Assembly: GCF_009739465.1 (NCBI RefSeq)
Contig: NZ_WHOM01000065.1
Span: 494,313 to 558,312 of the forward strand
Length of the DNA: 64,000 bases
Direction of reading: 5' to 3'
Source: Streptomyces apocyni
Lineage (GTDB): Bacteria > Actinomycetota > Actinomycetes > Streptomycetales > Streptomycetaceae
Positions within the stretch are counted from its first letter, which is position 1. Every line of letters starts with the position of its first letter. Both the position numbers and the translations under genes were made by a program. Of this stretch, positions 20,538 through 30,757 are shown in pieces. Under the pieces are notes generated by a model, which saw only the letters and a program-made list of their open reading frames with translations, had not been told where the DNA came from and searched no databases.

Positions 20538-21512
20538 TCAGTTGACCCTTTGCCCAGTGTTATGGATGGGATGGTGGCTGTCGGCGAGCCAGGCCGTGTA
20601 CGTGTCACTGCGGGCGGCCGCGTCCGTGTGCGCCGCGCGCGTCTGTGCGTACACCGCGGGCGCGTGGGCCGCGGCCGGTCCCGCGGGATGCCAGCCGAGC
20701 AGATGCCGCCAGGTCAGCGGAGCGCCCGTCAGAGGCCGGGTCACCACGCCCGCGGTGGGTGGGAAGGTCGCCCGGCAGAGCCCGACCGCCCGGCCGACCT
20801 GGACGAGGTGGACGCATGACGCGGTGTCCGTCTCGTACACACCGGCCGGCGTGAACCCCGCCCGGGCGCAGGCGGCCGTGAAGCAGTCGCCGAAGCAGCC
20901 GTCGCCCGGCACGTCCGTCCACGACTCGGCCGACAGACGGGCCAGGTCGATCTCCGCGCACCCGGCCAGCGGATGGTCGGTGGCGAGCATCACGAACACC
21001 GGGTCCCGCGCGATTTCCCGCCAGATCAGCCGCTCGCCCTCCGGCGGCTGGCTCGCGCCGCAGGTCCCGATCAGCGCGAAGTCCAGCCGCGACTCGGCCG
21101 TCAGCGCCGCGATCTCGCGCTCCGACCACGAGGTGTGCGTCGTCACCCGCGCTCCGGGACAGGCCGTCGCGAGCCGGTCCACCAGACCGCCCAGCAGCGG
21201 GCCGTGTGTGCCGCCGATCCGGAAGCCGCGTCCCTCGTCGGCCGCGTGGGCGAACCGCGCCGCCTCCCGCTGGAGGCCGCTCACCGCGGGCAGGACGACG
21301 CGAGCGCGGTCCAGTACGAAATCCCCCAGCGCGGTGGTCCGCACCCCGTGCCGCCCGCGCTCGAACAGCTCCCCGCCCAGGATGCGTTCGATACGCTTCA
21401 GCTGGGTGCTGAGCGCGGGCTGGGCGAGACCGAGTGCGGTGGCGGCTTTGGTGAGGCTGCCCGCGTCGGCGATCGCGCGGATCGTCTTCAGATGCCGCAA
21501 CTCCAGGTCCAT
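20538..21512 (-). CDS. LysR-family transcriptional regulator
   Basis: 324 residues. N-terminal winged helix-turn-helix (MDLELRHLKTIRAIADAGSL, KAATALGLAQPALSTQLKRI) and a C-terminal effector-binding domain (FRIGGTHGPLLGGLVDRLA onward) of the usual length. DNA-binding regulator; the ligand is unknown. It lies between the S1 protease and an L,D-transpeptidase gene, all on the minus strand, with no divergent partner, so its target is not obvious from position. Confidence 0.92.
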   Translation of the reverse strand: MDLELRHLKTIRAIADAGSLTKAATALGLAQPALSTQLKRIERILGGELFERGRHGVRTTALGDFVLDRARVVLPAVSGLQREAARFAHAADEGRGFRIGGTHGPLLGGLVDRLATACPGARVTTHTSWSEREIAALTAESRLDFALIGTCGASQPPEGERLIWREIARDPVFVMLATDHPLAGCAEIDLARLSAESWTDVPGDGCFGDCFTAACARAGFTPAGVYETDTASCVHLVQVGRAVGLCRATFPPTAGVVTRPLTGAPLTWRHLLGWHPAGPAAAHAPAVYAQTRAAHTDAAARSDTYTAWLADSHHPIHNTGQRVN

Positions 21513-21594
21513 AGGGTGAGCTTGGTCCGCGCCGCGTGCGGGGGCAAGACTCCGGTCCAGACCAATGCTGCTTCCCTGACTTCCCTGCCTTCCC

Positions 21595-22857
21595 CTACTT
21601 CTCCCACTCGTCCCAGGCCAGGTTCCAGCCGTTCAGGCCGTTGAACCATTTGATCTGCTTGTCCTTGGAGTTCTTCACGATGACCACATCGCCGATCATC
21701 GACTTCTTGAAGAGCCAGGCGCCCGGCGTCTTGTCGTCATAGCCGCCGCGCGCGTCACGCAGTCCGATACACCCATGGCTGACGTTCTCCGAGCCGAAGG
21801 TGGAGGCGCTCGCCCAGTAGTTGCCGTGGATGAACGTGCCCGAGGTCGACAACCGCATCGCGTGCGGTACGTCCTTGATGTCGTACTCGCCGCCGAAGCC
21901 GACGGTGGCGCCGTCCATCCGGGTCACCGGGAGCTTCTCGGTGATGACCATCTGGCCGTTGTACGTGGTGGTCGAGGGCGCGCCCGCGGTGATCGGGATC
22001 GTCTTGAGGGTCTTGCCGTCCCGTTTCACCGTCATGGTCTTCTTCTTGGCGTCGACCACGCTCACCTGGCTGCGGCCGACGGTGAACTTCACGGTCTTGG
22101 CCTGCGTGCCGTACACGCCGTCGCGGCCCTCGACGCCGTCGAGGTTGAGCTTCACGGAGACCTTGGTGCCGGGCTTCCAGTAGTTCTCCGGGCGGAAGTC
22201 CAGCCGGTCGTTGCCGTGCCACTTGTGCCGGATCTCGACCTTGGGTTCGGCGGTGACCTCGATGGCCCTCGCCACGTCGGCGGGGTTGGTGATCCCGCGG
22301 GTGAAGTTGAACGAGACCGGCATCCCGACACCGACCTTGGAGCCGTCCTCCGGCGTGAAGTGGCCGATGAAGGTGTTCTGCGGGGTCAGTGTGGTGAAGG
22401 AGGTGTCCTTCGCGGCGGTCCGGCCCGCAGAGTCCTTCGCCGTGACGTGCACCTTGTACTTGGTCGACGCGGCCAGGTGCAGGGCAGGCTTCCAAGAGGC
22501 GCCGTCCTTGGCTATCTCGCCCGGGATGGTGTTGCCCGCGGTGTCCTTGACCGTCACCTTCGTCAGCTTGCCCTTGGCCGCGGTGACCTTCAGGGTCCCG
22601 CTGGTGGCGACGGCCTCGGCGCCGTCCTTGGGCGCGACCGCCACCACCGCCTCGGAGGGCCGGTTGTCGGTGGGCGTCGGGTCGGCGCCGGCCTTCTTGC
22701 CGCCGTTCCCGTCTCCGTCCCCACCCTTGCCTGAGTCACCCGGTCCGCACGCCGTGGTCGCCAGCAGTACGGCGCCGAGCGCCAGGGCCAGCGGCCCCGC
22801 GCCACGGCGCCGCCGCCGCACCCCAACCGATGCCCCCGATATCGGTCGCCCGTTCAC
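21595..22857 (-). CDS. L,D-transpeptidase (YkuD) lipoprotein, paralogue 1
   Basis: Makes 3-3 peptidoglycan cross-links on the outer face of the membrane. 420 residues from a GTG with GGGGAG eight bases ahead. Export signal RRRRGAGPLALALGAVLL then a cysteine in ATTACG (lipobox with Thr at -3, slightly unusual), a Gly/Lys-rich linker, two Ig-like domains (about 75-270, as in mycobacterial LdtMt2) and the YkuD catalytic domain with HGNYWASASTFG and the cysteine motif NVSHGCIGLRDARG near 361. About half the sequence matches the neighbour at 23032-24258; the pair looks like a tandem duplication. Confidence 0.94.
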   Translation of the reverse strand: MNGRPISGASVGVRRRRRGAGPLALALGAVLLATTACGPGDSGKGGDGDGNGGKKAGADPTPTDNRPSEAVVAVAPKDGAEAVATSGTLKVTAAKGKLTKVTVKDTAGNTIPGEIAKDGASWKPALHLAASTKYKVHVTAKDSAGRTAAKDTSFTTLTPQNTFIGHFTPEDGSKVGVGMPVSFNFTRGITNPADVARAIEVTAEPKVEIRHKWHGNDRLDFRPENYWKPGTKVSVKLNLDGVEGRDGVYGTQAKTVKFTVGRSQVSVVDAKKKTMTVKRDGKTLKTIPITAGAPSTTTYNGQMVITEKLPVTRMDGATVGFGGEYDIKDVPHAMRLSTSGTFIHGNYWASASTFGSENVSHGCIGLRDARGGYDDKTPGAWLFKKSMIGDVVIVKNSKDKQIKWFNGLNGWNLAWDEWEK

Positions 22858-23031
22858 GTTCGTTCTCCCCTCGCACGGCCCTGGTCAGGCTCGCCATCCG
22901 GCCATGTGGCCAGGCCCCACCCAGCGCACGGCGTCAGGTAATCACATGGTCAGGGGGTATGGGCCCGCGCGATTGTCACCGTTCGGAACCAACTGCTCGG
23001 ACGTTCGCTGCCGGGTCTGCCGCAGTGCGTC

Positions 23032-24258
23032 TCAGCGCAGGGCCGAGCCCGCCCGCCACTTGGCCCAGTTCAGGTTCCAGCCGCTGAGGCCGTTGTCGGG
23101 TGCGACCGTTTTGTCGCGGGAGTTGCGCACTTCGACCACATCGCCGATCAGGCTGCCGTCGAAGAACCAGCGCGCGGGGGTGTCCTGGTCCCCGCCCTTC
23201 ACATCGCGCAGCCCCACACAGCCGTGGCTGACGTTCGCCTTCCCGAAGGTGTCCGTCGACGCCCAGTAGTTTCCGTGCAGGAAGGTTCCCGACGTGGTCA
23301 GCCGCATGGCGTGCGGCACGTCGGGGATGTCGTACTCGCCCTTGCCGTCGCTGTCCGTGAAGCCGACGGTGGCGCCGTCCATCCGGGTCACCTCGAGCAT
23401 CTCGGTGACCACCATCTTCCCGTTGTACGTGGTGGTCTTGGCGGCGCCCGCGGTGATCGGGACGGTGGAGACCAGCTCGCCGTCCCTGCGTACCTCCATA
23501 GTCTTCTTCTCCGCGTCCACCAGGGACACCTGGCTACGGCCGATCGTGAAGCCGAACGTCTTGTGCTGGAGCCCGTAGACGCCGGGTGCCGCCTGTACGT
23601 CGCGCAGCGCCAGGTCGACGGTGACCTCGGTGCCGGGCCGCCAGTAGTCCTTGGGACGGAAGTCCAGGCGGGACGCGCCGAACCAGTGGGCCGCGACCGG
23701 GACGGCGGGGTCCGCGGTGACCTTGATGGCGCGCTCGACGGCGGCGCGGTCCTTGACCTCGCGGTTGAACTCCAGCGAGACGATCATTCCGGTGCCGACG
23801 ACCGAGCGGTTCTCGGGGGTCACATAGGCGATGAAGCGCTCGTCGGGAACGTACGTCGTGAAGGTGGTGCGGCGGGCCTGGCGGCGGCCGTGGCCGTCCA
23901 GGGCGACCGCGTCCACCACGTACCTGGCGGCGAGCGCCAGCTTCTTGTCGTCGGGCTCCCAGCTCAGCCCGTCGGTGGAGATCCGGCCCGGCACCGGGTG
24001 CTCCCGGGCGTCCTGGTCTCTGACCACCGTCACCGACTCCAGGCGGCCGTCAGGGACCCGCACCTCGAGCCCCGCGTTGGCCGGGACGTCCCGCTCGCCG
24101 TCGTCCGGGGTGACCTGAATGGCGTCGGCGGGCGCGCGTTGCTTCCCGAACACCGTACCGATTCCGTCCACGGAGCAGCCGGTCAGTAGTGCTGCCCAGG
24201 TCAGTACCGCGGCCAGTGCGGCCCCTGCGCGCCGCGCGCGTCTCGCATGCTGTCTCAC
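23032..24258 (-). CDS. L,D-transpeptidase (YkuD) lipoprotein, paralogue 2
   Basis: Same function and architecture as paralogue 1: lipobox ALLTGC, Ig-like domains (LEVRVPDGRLESVTVVRDQD and following), and YkuD domain with HGNYWASTDTFG and NVSHGCVGLRDVKG. The frame is open to 24585, but the signal peptide VRQHARRARRAGAALAAVL begins at the GTG at 24258 with GGGGACC before it, so I use that start (408 residues). It differs from paralogue 1 by a small insertion (SDGKGEYD for GGEYD) in the catalytic domain. It is divergent from glgX, with 109 bases between the two starts. Confidence 0.94.
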   Translation of the reverse strand: MRQHARRARRAGAALAAVLTWAALLTGCSVDGIGTVFGKQRAPADAIQVTPDDGERDVPANAGLEVRVPDGRLESVTVVRDQDAREHPVPGRISTDGLSWEPDDKKLALAARYVVDAVALDGHGRRQARRTTFTTYVPDERFIAYVTPENRSVVGTGMIVSLEFNREVKDRAAVERAIKVTADPAVPVAAHWFGASRLDFRPKDYWRPGTEVTVDLALRDVQAAPGVYGLQHKTFGFTIGRSQVSLVDAEKKTMEVRRDGELVSTVPITAGAAKTTTYNGKMVVTEMLEVTRMDGATVGFTDSDGKGEYDIPDVPHAMRLTTSGTFLHGNYWASTDTFGKANVSHGCVGLRDVKGGDQDTPARWFFDGSLIGDVVEVRNSRDKTVAPDNGLSGWNLNWAKWRAGSALR

Positions 24259-24367
24259 ATGGTCCCCAACGACCGCCCCCCTCCGTGGGAAACGTGAGTG
24301 CGGGCCCGGTTGGGGGCACAACAGAGGGGGAGGACCACGGTCCCATCGAGCCGCGGGAGGCTGACAG

Positions 24368-26758
<2,391 letters not shown>

Positions 26759-26767
26759 CCTGCCTCC

Positions 26768-27544
26768 ATGACCTCCACGACCGTGAATCTCGAAGTCTCC
26801 GATGGCGTCGGCACCCTTCGCCTGGACCGCCCGCCGATGAACGCCCTGGACATCGCCACCCAGGACCGGCTCAAGGAGCTCGCCGAAGAGGCGGCCCGCC
26901 GCGACGATGTCCGCGCTGTGATCATCTATGGCGGTGAGAAGGTGTTCGCGGCTGGCGCGGACATCAAGGAGATGCAGGCCATGGACCACGCGGCGATGGT
27001 CGTACGGTCCCGGGGCCTGCAGGACGCCTTCACCGCCGTGGCCCAGATCCCCAAGCCGGTCGTCGCCGCCGTCACCGGCTACGCCCTCGGCGGCGGCTGC
27101 GAGTTGGCGCTCTGCGCCGACTACCGCATCGCCGCCGACAACGCCAAGCTGGGCCAGCCGGAGATCCTGCTCGGCCTGATCCCGGGCGCGGGCGGCACCC
27201 AGCGGCTGTCCCGCCTGGTCGGCCCGTCCAAGGCGAAGGACCTCATCTTCACCGGCCGGATGGTGAAGGCCGACGAGGCCCTCACGCTCGGCCTGGTGGA
27301 CCGGATCGTCCCGGCCGCCGAGGTGTACGAGCAGGCGCACGCCTGGGCGGCGAAGCTGGCCCAGGGACCGGCCATCGCGCTGCGCGCGGCCAAGGAGTCG
27401 ATCGACGCGGGCCTGGAGACGGACATCACCACCGGCCTCGCGATCGAACGGAACTGGTTCGCCGGGCTGTTCGCCACCGAGGACCGCGAGCGGGGGATGC
27501 GCAGCTTCGTCGATGAGGGCCCGGGCAAGGCGAAATTCCTCTGA
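26768..27544 (+). CDS. Enoyl-CoA hydratase/isomerase family protein
   Basis: Crotonase-fold enzyme of 258 residues, likely hydrating short enoyl-CoA in fatty acid or phenylacetate degradation. The oxyanion-hole region is present (FAAGADIKEM, YALGGGCELALCADYRI) and both catalytic glutamates are kept (GGGCELAL and GQPEILLGLIPGAGGTQRL). The start lacks a Shine-Dalgarno sequence; TAACCT, a possible -10 box, overlaps the glgX stop and lies six bases before the ATG, so the mRNA may be leaderless. A hairpin follows at 27716-27742. Confidence 0.93.
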   Translation: MTSTTVNLEVSDGVGTLRLDRPPMNALDIATQDRLKELAEEAARRDDVRAVIIYGGEKVFAAGADIKEMQAMDHAAMVVRSRGLQDAFTAVAQIPKPVVAAVTGYALGGGCELALCADYRIAADNAKLGQPEILLGLIPGAGGTQRLSRLVGPSKAKDLIFTGRMVKADEALTLGLVDRIVPAAEVYEQAHAWAAKLAQGPAIALRAAKESIDAGLETDITTGLAIERNWFAGLFATEDRERGMRSFVDEGPGKAKFL

Positions 27545-27593
27545 GGCAGCGTCAGTTGACCGGGTTACCCCCCTTGGGGAACCTTATCTGCGC

Positions 27594-27711
27594 CTTAAGT
27601 CAACCTTAAGCATGGCGCGCTGCGGACTGTGTGTGATCATTCCTCGACGGATTGTTATCGCAGCTCAGGTAGGCCGTAACGAGATCTTAAGTGCCTTCGG
27701 CATATGCCGAA
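27594..27711. promoter_or_regulatory. CTTAAG cluster and 16-bp palindrome ahead of the HATPase gene
   Basis: CTTAAG occurs at 27594-27599, 27605-27610 and 27686-27691, the first two one helical turn apart within a direct repeat CCTTAAG. A perfect 16-base palindrome TTCGGCATATGCCGAA lies at 27696-27711. Such AT-containing symmetric elements are rare in this DNA. They sit 85-200 bases before the regulator at 27796 and could be operators; the palindrome could also fold as RNA. Confidence 0.5.
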
Positions 27712-27715
27712 TCGA

Positions 27716-27742
27716 CCCCCCGGAACCGTTGGTTCCGGGGGG
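27716..27742 (+). terminator. Hairpin terminator after the enoyl-CoA hydratase gene
   Basis: A perfect 12-bp stem (27716-27727 CCCCCCGGAACC with 27731-27742 GGTTCCGGGGGG) and a GTT loop, followed by CGTATTCC. It is 172 bases after the hydratase stop and 54 before the next start, so it may also work as a leader structure of the regulator gene. Confidence 0.75.
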
Positions 27743-27795
27743 CGTATTCCCCTGGAAAGCCCCCAAGAGCCGTGCTGTCCGGCCATGATGGGGGC

Positions 27796-28299
27796 ATGGC
27801 GGGGCTGGAGGGCAGTGAGTCGGCGCGGCGGCACGGGAGTGTGACCGCGGTGCGATGGACACCGGCCGTCGAGGACGAACGGGCGCTCAAAGCACTGGAG
27901 TTGTTCGGTAACCCGACGGAGGCAGAGGTCCCGCTGCCGTCCCGGCCGGAGTCGGCGGGGACCGCGCGTCGCCTCACCCAGGTGGTCGTACTGCGCCAGT
28001 GGGCGCTCTCCCCGCAGGTCGCCGAAATCGCCGTGCTCCTGGTCTCCGAACTCGTCGGCAACGCGGTACGGCACACCGGCGCCCGGGTGTTCGGGCTGCG
28101 GATGGACCGACGGCGCGGCTGGATAAGGGTCGAGGTGCGTGACCCCTCGCGCGGGCTGCCGTGTCTGATGCCGGTTCATGAGCTGGACATCAGCGGCCGG
28201 GGGCTCTTTCTGGTGGACAAGCTCTCCGACCGGTGGGGCGTGGATCTGCTGCCGCGCGGCAAGACGACGTGGTTCGAGATGCGGATCGCCGACCGCTGA
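27796..28299 (+). CDS. HATPase_c regulatory protein (anti-sigma-like)
   Basis: 167 residues from the ATG at 27796 (GGGGG just before it); the frame is open further upstream but crosses a terminator hairpin. It has the Streptomyces RsbW-like ATPase layout: N box VLLVSELVGNAVRHTG, G1 region VEVRDPSRGLP, G2 SGRGLFLVDKLSDRWG. Such proteins are typically serine kinases or anti-sigma factors controlling sigma or anti-anti-sigma partners. No partner gene is adjacent, so the target is unknown. Confidence 0.88.
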   Translation: MAGLEGSESARRHGSVTAVRWTPAVEDERALKALELFGNPTEAEVPLPSRPESAGTARRLTQVVVLRQWALSPQVAEIAVLLVSELVGNAVRHTGARVFGLRMDRRRGWIRVEVRDPSRGLPCLMPVHELDISGRGLFLVDKLSDRWGVDLLPRGKTTWFEMRIADR

Positions 28300-28348
28300 G
28301 TCGAGGTCGCTGAGCGGGGCCGCATCGACGGCGGTCCCCGTACGCACG

Positions 28349-28392
28349 GAAGCCCCCTCGCGCCGTGGTGTGGCGCGCCGCGGGGGCTTCCA
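28349..28392 (+). terminator. Hairpin terminator after the HATPase gene
   Basis: Stem GGAAGCCCCC (28349-28358) with GGGGGCTTCC (28383-28392), an internal loop, then CGCGCC/GGCGCG (28360-28365 with 28373-28378) and a 7-base loop. It lies 50 bases after the stop. Confidence 0.75.
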
Positions 28393-28722
28393 TGGGGGGC
28401 GCCGGGATCTTCAGGGGTGTGATCCGCGGCCGCCTTGACGACCTGGCCCGGGTCAATGGGGGTCGTTGGCTCCGACTATGGCAGATCGCCGCCCTCCGAT
28501 CCAAACACCTATATTCGTACATACCACCCCAAATCACCCCATCTCAAAGATGAATCCTTGGTGATCTAGCACACTCGCCTTATAAATGCTGCCTAAATAA
28601 GCTGCGAGCTAAGTGTTCAGTGGCTCGCCACTCCATTACTTCCTCGTCGGCACCCCGACCCGCAAAGGGCAAAAATCCGGTCAATCATGATGATCCGGGG
28701 CTTTCGCCCCTTAAATGGACGC
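28393..28722 (+). promoter_or_regulatory. AT-rich leader ahead of the NodB-like lipoprotein gene
   Basis: 330 bases with no convincing gene. From about 28490 to 28640 the base composition drops well below the genome level (for example TTATAAATGC and CCTAAATAAG near 28580-28600). A small hairpin GGGGC-TTTC-GCCCC lies at 28697-28710, immediately before the chosen start. The segment should hold the promoter of the three-gene run at 28723-31447; a small RNA cannot be excluded. Confidence 0.5.
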
Positions 28723-29478
28723 GTGACCACGACCGACCGCCGCGGTGCCCTGCGTGCCGGTGCCCTGCTCGCCCTGACCGGGACACTCGCCACCGGCTGC
28801 TCCACCGCACAGCGCGCCCCCGACGTCGCGCGACGGTCCGCCGCACCCCCCGCCCCAGGCCCACGCCGCTTCCCCGGCCGCCCCGCCCAGATCGAGCACG
28901 GACCCCCCGACCGGGCCCGCGTCGCCCTCACCTTCCACGGCGAGGGCGACCCCGCCACCGCCCGCGCCCTGCTCACCGAGGCCGAGCGCGCCGGTGCCCG
29001 GGTCACTGTGCTGGCCGTCGGCCGCTGGCTCGACGCACACCCCACCATGGCCCGCCGCATCCTCGACGGCGGCCATGAACTCGGCAACCACACCCAACGC
29101 CACCTCGACATCAACACCATGCCGGAGCAGCAGGCGTACGCGGAGATCACCGCCTGCGCCCAGCGCCTGCGCCGACTGACCGGTTCCATCGGCGCCTGGT
29201 TCCGTCCCTCCCGTGCCCATCGGGCGAGCCCCCTGGTCCAACGGCTGGCCCACCGCGCGGGATACCCGCATGTCCTCTCGTACGACCTCGACTCTCTCGA
29301 CTTCACCTCGCCGGGCGCCACGGCCGTCATCCGCACGGTGGCCGGCCAGGTCCGTAAGGGATCGGTGGTGAGCCTGCACTTCGGGTACGCGGACACGGTC
29401 GCCGCGTTGCCCGCCGTCCTGGAAGAAATCGAACGCCGCGGCCTGAGCGCGGTCACCACCACGGAGCTGCTGACCTGA
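28723..29478 (+). CDS. NodB-like polysaccharide deacetylase lipoprotein with altered first motif
   Basis: 251 residues from a GTG at 28723. An in-frame ATG at 28687 is possible, but the hairpin lies between the two and the shorter form starts directly with an export signal. Signal DRRGALRAGALLALTGTLATGC has a twin Arg and the lipobox LATGC. In the NodB domain, motif 2 (NHTQRH), motif 3 (WFRPSR), motif 4 (YDLDSLDF) and motif 5 (VSLHFG) are present. Motif 1, normally TFDDGP with the base and a metal-binding Asp, reads TFHGEGDP. Activity as a deacetylase is therefore uncertain. It overlaps the next gene in TGATG. Confidence 0.85.
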   Translation: MTTTDRRGALRAGALLALTGTLATGCSTAQRAPDVARRSAAPPAPGPRRFPGRPAQIEHGPPDRARVALTFHGEGDPATARALLTEAERAGARVTVLAVGRWLDAHPTMARRILDGGHELGNHTQRHLDINTMPEQQAYAEITACAQRLRRLTGSIGAWFRPSRAHRASPLVQRLAHRAGYPHVLSYDLDSLDFTSPGATAVIRTVAGQVRKGSVVSLHFGYADTVAALPAVLEEIERRGLSAVTTTELLT

Positions 29479-30677
29479 TGCTGCACCTCACCCAACGCAC
29501 CCGCGCGCTGCTCGTCGGCGCCCTGCTGGCCACCGGAGCGCTCCTCGCGGGCTGCGCGAGTCCGGGCGACGACACGTCCGCGAGCGAGGCGACCGGCGAG
29601 AAGGCTCCCGCCAAGCCCGACAAGCCCACGGGCCCCAAGCCGATCTACGGACTGCCCGGTATGCCACCGGTGCTCGACCCCACGGACATCTACGCCGCCA
29701 ACCGGCCGAACAAACTCTCCCCCGTGGTCAAGGACTTCCCGCACCGGGTGTACGTCCCCAACACCCACTCCAACACGGTCTCGGTCATCGACCCCGAGAA
29801 GTACGAGGTCATCGAGACCATCCCGGTCGGCGTCCAGCCCCAGCACGTCGTCCCCTCCTGGGACATGAAGACCCTCTGGGTCAACAACAACCGCGGCCAC
29901 ACGCTCACGCCCATCAACCCGGCCAACGGTAAGGCGGGCAAGCCGGTCGAGGTGCACGACCCGTACAACCTCTACTTCACGCCGAACGGCAAGCACGCCG
30001 TGGTGATGGCCTCGATGGACCGCGAGCTGGTCTTCCGCGATCCGCACACCATGGACCGGGTGCACACGGAGCCGGTCACCTGCGCAGGAGTCAACCACGC
30101 CGACTTCTCCCTGGACGGCCGCTACTTCATCGTCTCCTGCGAGTTCTCCGGTGAACTCCTCAAGGTGGACACCGAGAAGATGAAGGTCATCGGCCAGCAG
30201 AAGCTCCCCTTCAAGGGCGCGATGCCGCAGGACGTGAAGATCTCCCCGGACGGCAAGACCTTCTACATCGCCGACATGAAGGCCCACGGCATGTGGGTCC
30301 TGGACGGCGAGAAGTTCACCGAACCAACCCTCCTGCCCACCGGCAAGGGCTGCCACGGCCTCTACATCAGCCGTGACTCCAAGGAGATGTTCGTCCCCAA
30401 CCGCGGTGAGGGCTCCATCTCGGTCTTCGACTTCGCCAAGAACAAGCTGACCAAGAAGTGGTGGCTTCCGGACGGCGGCAGCCCCGACATGGGCAACATC
30501 TCCGCCGACGGCAAGGTGCTTTGGCTTTCCGGGCGTTACGACGACGAGGTGTACGCCATCGACACCCAGACCGGCGTCCAGCTGGCCCGTATCCCCGTCG
30601 GCGGCGGCCCACACGGTCTGACGGTGTACCCGCAGCCGGGCCGCTACTCACTGGGCCACACGGGCATCTTCCGCTGA
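29478..30677 (+). CDS. YncE/YVTN-type beta-propeller lipoprotein
   Basis: 399 residues: lipoprotein signal LLVGALLATGALLAGC, a Lys/Pro-rich linker, and a seven-bladed propeller with repeats such as HRVYVPNTHSNTVSVIDPEK, FTPNGKHAVVMASMDRELV and ISPDGKTFYIADMKAHGMWV. Extracytoplasmic scaffold or sensor; no enzymatic residue is recognisable. The start codon overlaps the stop of the NodB-like gene by one base, indicating coupled expression and perhaps a joint surface complex. Confidence 0.9.
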   Translation: MLHLTQRTRALLVGALLATGALLAGCASPGDDTSASEATGEKAPAKPDKPTGPKPIYGLPGMPPVLDPTDIYAANRPNKLSPVVKDFPHRVYVPNTHSNTVSVIDPEKYEVIETIPVGVQPQHVVPSWDMKTLWVNNNRGHTLTPINPANGKAGKPVEVHDPYNLYFTPNGKHAVVMASMDRELVFRDPHTMDRVHTEPVTCAGVNHADFSLDGRYFIVSCEFSGELLKVDTEKMKVIGQQKLPFKGAMPQDVKISPDGKTFYIADMKAHGMWVLDGEKFTEPTLLPTGKGCHGLYISRDSKEMFVPNRGEGSISVFDFAKNKLTKKWWLPDGGSPDMGNISADGKVLWLSGRYDDEVYAIDTQTGVQLARIPVGGGPHGLTVYPQPGRYSLGHTGIFR

Positions 30678-30757
30678 CACGCGAGGACTTGCCGTCTCGC
30701 GACACGGACACACTCACCTTCGGGTGACAGTCCACGGCCCGCCACCGCGACACCGAG

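Noticed and set aside
27691..27795. Longer form of the HATPase protein starting at 27691
   Set aside because: It would run through the palindrome and a 12-bp terminator hairpin, and lacks a ribosome-binding site.
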